NCBI GenBank assembly: GCA_029237605.1
Contig: JAQRGB010000001.1
Span: forward strand, 1 to 64,000
Length of the DNA: 64,000 nucleotides
Source of the DNA: Candidatus Thiodubiliella sp.
GTDB taxonomy: Bacteria; Pseudomonadota; Gammaproteobacteria; PS1; Pseudothioglobaceae
Direction: 5' to 3'
Under the pieces are notes generated by a model. That model ran no database searches. It was not told where the DNA came from and saw nothing but the letters and a program-made list of their open reading frames with translations. A program made the position numbers and the translations under genes. This document shows, piece after piece, positions 10,923 to 17,571 of the stretch. The first letter of the stretch is position 1, and each line of letters begins with the position of its first letter.

Positions 10923-11106
10923 AATTCATAAATTGTAATTAAAAAACGGTTTTAATTATAGTTTATACATTTGCTTAATTCATACAAATTTTTAAATTAA
11001 TTTAAAAATTTTATGATGAAAATAAGCAAAAAACTAACACTTAAAGACCTCTGCAAGCATCTTGTATGTCTTTATTCGTCCGCTCAAAGTATTGCTATTA
11101 AAGAAA

Positions 11107-11360
11107 AGTTACCCCTATCCGTAATTAGTTACCCCCATCCGCAATTAGTTACCCTTTTAATTAAAAACAACAAATACAATCAACTTAAAAACTTTGTTTT
11201 AAAGGTATTAAAAAAGAAAAGTTACCCTTTATCCGTAATTAGTTACCCTTTATCCGTAATTAGTTACCCCTATCCATATTTAGTTACCTTTTATCCGCAA
11301 TTAGTTACCTTTTTACCCGCATTTAGTTACCCTTTATCCGTAATTAGTTACCCCAACCGC
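11107..11360 (+). repeat. Iteron-like direct repeat array (about ten copies)
   Basis: Direct repeats of 20-22 bp with consensus AGTTACCCTTTATCCGTAATT (here split as AGTTACCC / TTTATCCGTAATT). Copies begin at 11107, 11127, 11147 (degenerate), 11220, 11241, 11262, 11282, 11303, 11325 and 11346 (partial). A spacer of about 57 bp splits the array 3 + 7. The spacing is close to two helical turns, and the array lies about 90 bp upstream of a Rep_3-like initiator gene. This is the arrangement of an iteron-controlled plasmid origin. The array happens to stay open in one frame (11013-11402). Confidence 0.8.
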
Positions 11361-11451
11361 TTGAAATGTGTTGCTACTAAGCCGAAAAAAAATTTTCCTT
11401 AAACTACTACAAATTATTTAAAAAATTAGTACTAAAGCAGAGGGTGTTGTC

Positions 11452-12446
11452 ATGAGTAATACAAGAATATTAACGCCAATTGACAGAGAAAGAACAATTG
11501 ATGCGTTAGCTCGAAATAATAATATTATTAAATCTTTGTTTCATTACTACAAACAAATCACATTCTTAATAATATCATTAGCAATTCAAAAAATAAAAGC
11601 TGGCGCTCATCAAGGCGGACTAGTAGTTATTACAAGACCAGAAATTCAATCTTTAATGCAAGGAAATGACGCCAAAATTGGAATTAATAAATTAATAAAT
11701 TAATCAAATCAATCAGATCAGATTTAGAGATTCACAACTTTTTTAACCTTTACAGCCCAAACTCAGGATTAAAGGATATAAGACAAGGGTTAATTCAAAA
11801 AACAGCGCTTACGAAGGATTTGTTTGGAGGTATGATAATTCACTTTTACGAAAACATGTTTGATGTCTTTAAATCTCAAGAAAACTACACAATTCAATCT
11901 CTTGACGAATTAAGAAATTGCAAAGAAAATCAGACAACAATTATTTACACACTAACACAGCCTTACGCTAAACCACAGTCACCTAACTTAAGCCTTAATA
12001 TTTTAGAGTTAAGGGTTTATTTACGAATTTCTGATGATGCTTATACAGCGCCAAAAACTTTAACAATGAGAATTAAGAAAATTTGCCAACAAGTGTCAAA
12101 TAAAATAGATATTAATCTATCAGTATTACCAGTAAAAAGAAACGGAACAACTGGTGTAACTATCGGATATCAATTTCATTCTAAATTCAAAAATGCTAAA
12201 ACAGTAAAGGTTGAGGGTACAAAGGTTATTAAATCAAAACCAATTGGCATCCGCCAACAATTATCTGATTGGGGTGTAAGTAAAAAACAAATTGATACAT
12301 GGATTGCTAATTTAGACACTAAAACAATTAACGATGCAATCAAGCAAACACTTAGTCGGTCAGAGCACAAAGGCAATAGATCGAATTCTGGTGGATATAT
12401 TTATTCAATATTAGGTGATGGAAAATCACTTGAATTAACAAAATAA
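11452..12446 (+). CDS. Rep_3-like plasmid replication initiator, frameshifted
   Basis: Two adjacent frames form one protein. The first (11452-11703) starts MSNTRILTPIDRERT. The second is open from about 11691 and ends at 12446, reading LIKSIRSDLEIHNFF onward. A slip of one base in the TTAATAAATTAATAAATT stretch near 11690-11702 separates them. The second part resembles the winged-helix half of Rep_3/RepE initiators: LNILELRVYLRISDDAY, then MRIKKICQQVSNKIDINLSV and a basic stretch, then a C-terminal helix LSDWGVSKKQIDTWIANL. The iteron array upstream supports this. The assignment is from pattern memory, not a profile search. Whether the slip is real or an assembly error is open. Confidence 0.65.
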
Positions 12447-12465
12447 ATTAAAAGTAACAAAGAAG

Positions 12466-14274
12466 TTGCCGATTGTCATGCAGGGTCTTGGTGCACTTAA
12501 TGCTGCACAAGATACAATGCCCAATATCAAAGCAGTTATGACAGCGATTATTTTAGGCATTATTCCATTTTTAACGCTATTTTTACTTACGCCACTTTGG
12601 GTTAAAGCTTTAAAATTTATGACAGGCTCACTGCTTTGGCTTGCTACTTGGGGCATTATGATGGCAGTAATGCACACTGCTACGATGGATCAAGCAATGA
12701 CAGTGCTTAGTGATATTGCTATTAATAAAATTGGGCTTGATGCTTTTATGTTGGCACAAACAGACGGCGTAAAAGCGCTGATGTTTTTTGGCAAAATGCA
12801 ATCGAACTCATTGATGATGGCAACTGCCATTGCTATTGCAGTTTATGGCTTTGGCTCCTACGCCATGACAGGTATCGCCCAAGGTCAAGCACAAAATATG
12901 CAACACATGGGTGAGGGTGCTGCACAACAAGCACTCACGCCTGAAGGTAGAGCAGGCGTTAGAAACTCAATAATAAGTGGTGTTGCAAGTGAGGCATCGG
13001 TATCTAATGTACCACCTGAAGGATTATCATCTGGCGGTTGGGCCAGAGATACAGGTTCAGAAGCAATAGTGCAAAAATCTATGGGTCAAACTGCCATGGA
13101 TGTTGGCACTGGTCAACAAACCAGTCTTGATGCTAATCAAGCGATAGGTCAATTTAATGAATCTAGTAAAACTGGGCAAGGTCAATCTTATCAAGATTTT
13201 ACCAACATGACAGGCACTCCAATGACAGATAACGCCACTTCTCAGGCTTATGCCAAAACCAACCAAGGGCAAGCAGACGCTAAATTATTAAATGAAATGC
13301 AAACACTACAAGGTGCAGGTGACTCTCAAGCAGGGGCATCACTCTTTGCTGCATCAAATGGCGAGCAATTTGCAAAGTTGGATAAACTCCACAATATAGC
13401 AGAACTCAAAGGCATGGATTCAAGTTCACCAGAAGACTTGATGAGTATTAATGAAGACATGGCCAACAACAACGGCAACATCAGCATGACAGGACAGCAA
13501 ATATTTGCCAGCCCGCTTGCTGGTAAACTTGATGATCAACAGTTGCAAGATATTAACAACAATTGGAGCACGCCAATGGCAGTAAGACCAGGGTTTAATC
13601 CTGATGGCGGCATTAAAGATGCTCAAATTGGCACGCACACTGATACCAGCTTTACTCAAAATGCCACTCAAGAAAATAAACACACTGTGGACACCAGTGA
13701 TGTTAACCGTGATGATAATATTAAGTCTGCAGTAACCAGTGTTCAATCTGGCACTAATGTTGACACCAGTAGCCACTTTGATGACGCAACTATTAAAGGC
13801 TTAATGCAAAATACTCACAATGATCCACATTATCAAACCTTTGAAGATCGATTTAATCAGGCGAAAGGCGTTTCCAGCAATCCAACGGATGATGACAAAG
13901 CGGCAAGGGATAATATTATCAATGATGTGGCGTATGGGTTTAAGGATGTTGACAATAAAGAGGTTGAAAGTGATCAAATTAGAATACAAAATGAAACTTC
14001 TGGCACTATTGGCACACCTGGAAAAGGTTTATTGGGCTCATCTGCCTCAAATGTAAGTTCAAGGACATTATCTAATAATCAAGAAGAGCATACTCAAGTT
14101 GACACCACTCGAGGCAAAATTGCTGATATTTATGAGCAGTCTGATAATGCCTCACAATTTTTATCTAAGGTAAATGATTTTCATACGAATCAATATAACA
14201 AAATGCAAGAAACGAGCCAAGCAGGAGATTTGTCTAAAGACAATCCAACTGTTAAAGATAAGAAAAATTCATAA
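12466..14274 (+). CDS. TraG-like conjugation protein, N-terminally truncated
   Basis: A 602-aa frame whose first 150 residues are hydrophobic, with about three or four membrane segments. It includes ALNAAQDTMPNIKAVMTAII and LLTPLWVKALKFMTGSLLWLA, like the inner-membrane part of F-type TraG, the mating-pair stabilisation protein. The remaining 450 residues are polar, Gln/Asn/Ser/Thr rich and low complexity, as in the periplasmic tail of TraG. Full TraG proteins are usually over 900 aa, so the N-terminal membrane half is missing. The frame opens at 12439 with no good start (TTG 12466 is the first). It begins only 20 nt after the rep stop, which suggests a deletion junction. Confidence 0.65.
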   Translation: MPIVMQGLGALNAAQDTMPNIKAVMTAIILGIIPFLTLFLLTPLWVKALKFMTGSLLWLATWGIMMAVMHTATMDQAMTVLSDIAINKIGLDAFMLAQTDGVKALMFFGKMQSNSLMMATAIAIAVYGFGSYAMTGIAQGQAQNMQHMGEGAAQQALTPEGRAGVRNSIISGVASEASVSNVPPEGLSSGGWARDTGSEAIVQKSMGQTAMDVGTGQQTSLDANQAIGQFNESSKTGQGQSYQDFTNMTGTPMTDNATSQAYAKTNQGQADAKLLNEMQTLQGAGDSQAGASLFAASNGEQFAKLDKLHNIAELKGMDSSSPEDLMSINEDMANNNGNISMTGQQIFASPLAGKLDDQQLQDINNNWSTPMAVRPGFNPDGGIKDAQIGTHTDTSFTQNATQENKHTVDTSDVNRDDNIKSAVTSVQSGTNVDTSSHFDDATIKGLMQNTHNDPHYQTFEDRFNQAKGVSSNPTDDDKAARDNIINDVAYGFKDVDNKEVESDQIRIQNETSGTIGTPGKGLLGSSASNVSSRTLSNNQEEHTQVDTTRGKIADIYEQSDNASQFLSKVNDFHTNQYNKMQETSQAGDLSKDNPTVKDKKNS

Positions 14275-14322
14275 AGTAATAAAGATGATGACGTTAGTAG
14301 GGCTTAAAATAAAATGTAGCGT

Positions 14323-14676
14323 TTATTTGTCAGATAAAGAGTCGTACAACCCTCTACTCGTCCTACTCGCGTGGTTGTCATTATAATAATCATAAGATGA
14401 GGCTTTTGGGCTTTCTTCAGGCTTATCAACACCAACCTTAAACTGAGCAGCCAAATTATGACATACAATACCCAAAAGAACCAAAACGCTGGTGGCTATA
14501 TAAAACCCAGTAGACAAATGATTAATTGCAGCGAAAGCATCAACACCTATTCCAAGTGCAATCAGCACAAAACCACCTACCCGATAGTTAGCGTGTTTTT
14601 GTTGCTGGTTTTTCATACTCTCAGTTGGTTCAATTGCCTGAACTTGAGGATAAATAATTGCATTGTTCACTTTCAT
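14323..14676 (-). CDS. Small membrane protein of unknown function
   Basis: 117 aa with two predicted membrane helices, around GGFVLIALGIGVDAFAAI (residues 34-51) and ATSVLVLLGIVCHNLAAQF (61-79), joined by a short loop. A polar, Tyr/Asp/Ser-rich tail carries RTSRGLYDSLSDK. No family was recognised. A TATAAT-like hexamer lies at 14683-14688 on the same strand, only 7 nt before the ATG, so a very short or absent leader is possible. It lies in the plasmid-like island, opposite to the TraG fragment. Confidence 0.55.
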   Translation of the reverse strand: MKVNNAIIYPQVQAIEPTESMKNQQQKHANYRVGGFVLIALGIGVDAFAAINHLSTGFYIATSVLVLLGIVCHNLAAQFKVGVDKPEESPKASSYDYYNDNHASRTSRGLYDSLSDK

Positions 14677-14742
14677 GGTTTTATTATAGCATATATGTTG
14701 TAATAACTATTTTAATAAAGTTGGTAACTTTGCTACTGCGTA

Positions 14743-14904
14743 TTAACTCAACTGCTCTAAACTAATGCCAAAACCTTGGGCTATTTTTTCTAGTGTGCTT
14801 TGTTTTGGCAGGGTTTGGCTATTCTCTATTCTAGCATAAGCACTTTGTTTTATACTTACTCTATCAGCCACTTGTTGCTGAGTTAGTTTTAAGAATAAAC
14901 GCCA
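14743..14904 (-). pseudogene. XRE-type helix-turn-helix regulator fragment
   Basis: The reverse strand encodes LKLTQQQVADRVSIKQSAY then ARIENSQTLPK and IAQGFGISLEQLS, a near-complete XRE HTH domain. The frame has an upstream TAA and no ATG, so the first part of the domain is missing. It abuts the truncated methyltransferase fragment on the same strand. XRE proteins near methyltransferases often act as controllers of restriction-modification systems or as antitoxins; here both are remnants. Confidence 0.65.
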
Positions 14905-14910
14905 TTAGGC

Positions 14911-15078
14911 TTAATGAGTAGTTGCAAGGCTACCAGCAATAACACCGTCAAATTTACCTTTTAGTGCGTGAAAATCACGAATGTCTTGGCCATAGACAAT
15001 ATCCCCTGCAGACACAATACAAAATCCTTTTTCACGAAATGCCTGATCAAGTAAGCCAGCGCCAGTGAATAAACTTAG
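14911..15078 (-). pseudogene. C5 cytosine-DNA methyltransferase N-terminal fragment
   Basis: Reads LLSLFTGAGLLDQAF (motif I, AdoMet binding), then IRDFHALKGKFDGVIAGS, and breaks exactly where the family has the catalytic Pro-Pro-Cys motif IV. The upstream end is cut by an adapter (15079-15120), so the true N-terminus may exist elsewhere. The MATIRL at the start of the naive frame is translated adapter. The break at motif IV has no adapter and looks like a real deletion joining the methyltransferase to the HTH remnant. Confidence 0.7.
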
Positions 15079-15120
15079 AAGTCGGATCGTAGCCATGTCG
15101 TTCTGTGAGCCAAGGAGTTG
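15079..15120 (+). other. Sequencing-adapter remnant (full adapter 2) in the island
   Basis: All 42 nt of adapter 2 between the methyltransferase fragment and the ribbon-helix-helix gene. Contiguity of the two halves of the island across this point is not assured. Confidence 0.95.
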
Positions 15121-15123
15121 TAG

Positions 15124-15387
15124 CTAAGTCATTTTATCTTGAGTGATATTATCAAACCCTAATAAAAACATTTTCATTTCTTTTACCCTTTCTTGGCTGA
15201 CTGCAAAAGAACGTTTTTTACCATCAGCACTAATGGCTTTAAACTGATAATTGTTGCCACTCATTATCTCTTTAAGTGCAGTATCAATTAAATTTTTAAT
15301 GCTTATATTTTTAGTAAAAGCTTTAATTTTTAATTGCTTTATCTCCTCATCAGATAGACAAGAGGTACGTGCTGCATTCCCTGTCAT
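15124..15387 (-). CDS. Small ribbon-helix-helix-like protein
   Basis: About 87 aa from ATG 15387. A short N-terminal strand RTSCLS is followed by DEEIKQLKIKAFTKNISIKN and LIDTALKEIM, the helix-loop-helix pattern of ribbon-helix-helix DNA-binding proteins such as antitoxins and plasmid partition or mobilisation accessory factors. The C-terminal half, with GKKRSFAVSQERVKEMKMFL, is not recognised. An upstream TTG at 15399 is possible. It overlaps the coiled-coil gene upstream, suggesting coupling. No toxin partner was recognised. The stop lies 4 nt from an adapter, so the end may be artificial. Confidence 0.5.
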   Translation of the reverse strand: MTGNAARTSCLSDEEIKQLKIKAFTKNISIKNLIDTALKEIMSGNNYQFKAISADGKKRSFAVSQERVKEMKMFLLGFDNITQDKMT

Positions 15388-15583
15388 TTTTTTTATCAAT
15401 TCTTTTGAAAGTATTTTTGCTGTCTAGCGAGTTTCCAGACTCTATTTCTTTCCAAAGATTATCTACCTCTTGTCTGAGTTTGTTAATTTGTGTTGTAAGA
15501 ATCTTACCCTCAGATGCGATATCTTTGTCCATATTTTGAATTTTTAGTTTAGTTTTTTGTAATTTCACTAATTGTTTTTTCAT
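15350..15583 (-). CDS. Small coiled-coil protein of unknown function
   Basis: 77 aa, highly charged, with heptad-like spacing across LVKLQKTKLKIQNMD and ILTTQINKLRQEVDNLWKEI, so a coiled coil is likely. Its end overlaps the ribbon-helix-helix gene by about 40 nt in another frame. An A8 run lies in the overlap, so the two frames might be one gene split by an indel. Function is unknown. Confidence 0.4.
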   Translation of the reverse strand: MKKQLVKLQKTKLKIQNMDKDIASEGKILTTQINKLRQEVDNLWKEIESGNSLDSKNTFKRIDKKNDRECSTYLLSI

Positions 15584-15957
15584 TGAATATATTTTTTGTT
15601 TGTATTAATATTTGTAGCTTAACGAATGGTATAATTGAAGCGCACCAAGTGCCAAATTTGAATGCATCTAAAATTACCACAGGACTCTTAGTGGCTTCAA
15701 GAATTGCAAGTCTGTCTACCAGTAAGATAACTTCAGGCACATTCTCAACAGCGAGAATACCTGCTAGCAAGATTACCTCTGGCACTTTAACTTGTGAGGG
15801 TAGGGTGCCGAGCATAAGCGCCAGCAAAATATCATCAGGCACACTTATTGATGCAAGAATCCCATCGAATATAGTCCGTAATGATGATTTAGTTGATTAC
15901 GTCAAAACAAACAATACATCTTTCATCAACCTAGGCCTACCCATTGTTTATAACTGA
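15583..15957 (+). CDS. Phage tail-fibre-like repeat protein fragment
   Basis: A 124-aa frame with degenerate repeats of the form SKITSGT-xxx-ARIPA: NASKITTGLLVASRIASLS, TSKITSGTFSTARIPA, SKITSGTLTCEGRVPSIS and SKISSGTLIDARIPS. This repeat type is common in tail fibres of marine phages and related surface proteins. After 15957 a second frame continues FITDVEDNGDATYIAELF to a stop at 16073, so the gene is probably frameshifted. The 5' end has only a TTG start and no clear ribosome binding site. It is probably a remnant of a longer gene. Confidence 0.5.
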   Translation: MNIFFVCINICSLTNGIIEAHQVPNLNASKITTGLLVASRIASLSTSKITSGTFSTARIPASKITSGTLTCEGRVPSISASKISSGTLIDARIPSNIVRNDDLVDYVKTNNTSFINLGLPIVYN

Positions 15958-16073
15958 TGTTGAAGATAATGGAGACGCTACTTACATAGCAGAATTATTT
16001 GGTTTATATACCTGGGGCATAACCATCTGTGGTTATATTGATGGAATTTCATCGCTTTCTCTTGAAATATAGA

Positions 16074-16349
16074 TAATTTTTGAAGGCTATTATTAATAAT
16101 TATTTAAATCAGTTTAAAGTACAACTTTGATTACATATTTACAAAAGATAATTATTGATAGCGCAATAACTTTAATTATTACATTTTGTTCATTTACAAT
16201 AATAAATAATTTTCTTATAAAGAATATATTCTAATAGAATTATATTTAAAATAACTATGTTGTGATTTATCTTTTAGTTGTTATAAGTTGCATAAGTTAT
16301 TATAAATCTCTTATAATAATTTTATTATTATTTCTTATAAAAATTAAAG
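16074..16349. other. AT-rich spacer at the right edge of the island
   Basis: About 275 nt of very AT-rich sequence with many short TTATAA-type direct and inverted motifs. No gene, tRNA copy or attachment-site repeat was recognised. It probably contains the promoter for the hydroxylase gene starting at 16350, but no single promoter stands out. Confidence 0.4.
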
Positions 16350-17570
16350 ATGCAAATTAACTATGATATTGTTATTATTGGTGCTGGTCCAGCGGGGTTG
16401 AGCTTTGCATGTTCAATGATAGGTTTTAATACTAAAGTATTGGTGATAGAAAAAGCAAATATAGATGCAATTTCTAAACCTAATCCCGATGGTAGGGAGA
16501 TTGCATTAACGCATTTATCTTTGGGTATTTTGCAAAAATTAGGTGTTTGGAGTTTGGTTGAGCAAAAAGAAGTATCTTTGCTAAAAGAGGCCAAGGTATT
16601 TGATGGCGGCTCGCCATCATTATTAAACTTTAAATCTAAAGCCTCGGGTGTTGAGGCGTTGGGTTATTTAGTGCCAAACTATCAACTACGACAAGCGCTT
16701 TATCGTCGTGTGGAACAAGCTAAAAATATTACCATAATGACTGATGTTTTAGTAGAAGATGTGACTAATCACGAGTCGTATTCAGATGTATTGCTTGCTA
16801 ATGGCAAGACAATTGTTGCTAAATTAGTGGTAGCTGCAGATAGCCGTTTTTCTAATATTCGTCGTAAGGTTGGTATCCCGGCAATTATGAAAGATTTTTC
16901 TAAGGTAATGATCGTTACTACAATGAGACATGAAAAATCTCACAACAATATTGCCCTAGAGTATTTTGATTACGGACAAACTTTAGCATTATTACCGATG
17001 GTAGGCTATGAATCTTCTGTGGTATTGACGCTAGATACACAAAACTCTAAAGCGATGTTAAATATGAATGAAAAGAACTTTAATGCTAGAATGACTAAGG
17101 ACTTTAAAGATGAATTAGGTAAAATGACACAAGTCGGTGAACGTCATGCTTACCCACTGATCGGTGTGCATGCAAAGACTCTTGTTGCTGAGCGTTTTGC
17201 ATTGATTGGTGATGCGGCAGTCGGCATGCACCCAGTGACAGCACACGGCTTTAATTTAGGGCTAAGAGGACAAGATATTTTAGCGACTTTGGTAAAAGAG
17301 GCATTAATGCATAAGCAAGATATTGGCTCTCAATTTTTACTTAAACGTTTTGAAAAAAAGCAAATATATTTAAGTAAAATGATGTTTTTTGGCACCAACG
17401 GTATTGTGGCGTTATTTACCAACGATACGCCAGTGGTTAAGCAAATTAGAAGATTTGTATTGAATTTTGCCGAGCGCTTTCCGCCTATCAAACGTCTTAT
17501 TACTAACCACTTAACCGAAGCCAGTGAATCTACGTTTCCAACATTAAAAAAAATACTAATGAATAAGTAA
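16350..17570 (+). CDS. FAD-dependent ubiquinone-biosynthesis hydroxylase (UbiH/UbiM type)
   Basis: 406-aa flavoprotein monooxygenase. It shows the N-terminal dinucleotide-binding motif GAGPAGL (residues 11-17), DGREIALTHLSLGIL near 50, VVAADSRFSNIRRKVGI in the middle, and the FAD-contact motif ALIGDAAVGMHPVTAHGFN near 288. This is the UbiH/UbiF/VisC/UbiM group, which hydroxylates the benzoquinone ring. The ring position cannot be assigned from sequence alone; UbiM-like is my best guess. glnD starts 1 nt after its stop. The frame is intact. Confidence 0.85.
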   Translation: MQINYDIVIIGAGPAGLSFACSMIGFNTKVLVIEKANIDAISKPNPDGREIALTHLSLGILQKLGVWSLVEQKEVSLLKEAKVFDGGSPSLLNFKSKASGVEALGYLVPNYQLRQALYRRVEQAKNITIMTDVLVEDVTNHESYSDVLLANGKTIVAKLVVAADSRFSNIRRKVGIPAIMKDFSKVMIVTTMRHEKSHNNIALEYFDYGQTLALLPMVGYESSVVLTLDTQNSKAMLNMNEKNFNARMTKDFKDELGKMTQVGERHAYPLIGVHAKTLVAERFALIGDAAVGMHPVTAHGFNLGLRGQDILATLVKEALMHKQDIGSQFLLKRFEKKQIYLSKMMFFGTNGIVALFTNDTPVVKQIRRFVLNFAERFPPIKRLITNHLTEASESTFPTLKKILMNK

Positions 17571-17571
17571 C

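Noticed and set aside
11107-11360. A CRISPR array
   Set aside because: Most repeats are directly adjacent with no unique spacers of regular length, and no cas genes are present.
11013-11402. A 129-aa protein with repeating SYPLSVISYP units
   Set aside because: The frame is a by-product of the iteron repeats; unit lengths vary between 20 and 22 bp, the translated repeat does not resemble a protein domain, and the array is better explained as DNA binding sites.
14098-14120. A CTCGAGG match to the tRNA-Asn 3' end as a right attachment site
   Set aside because: Only about 8 bp match, and it lies inside the TraG-like coding frame.
14911-15096. A complete 61-aa gene starting MATIRL
   Set aside because: MATIRL is translated adapter; the same peptide starts false frames in plsX and ilvD. 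Only the methyltransferase fragment inside is native.
15549-15842. A 97-aa minus-strand frame opposite the tail-fibre-like repeats
   Set aside because: It is the antisense shadow of the repeat-containing frame; its apparent repeats mirror those of the plus strand.
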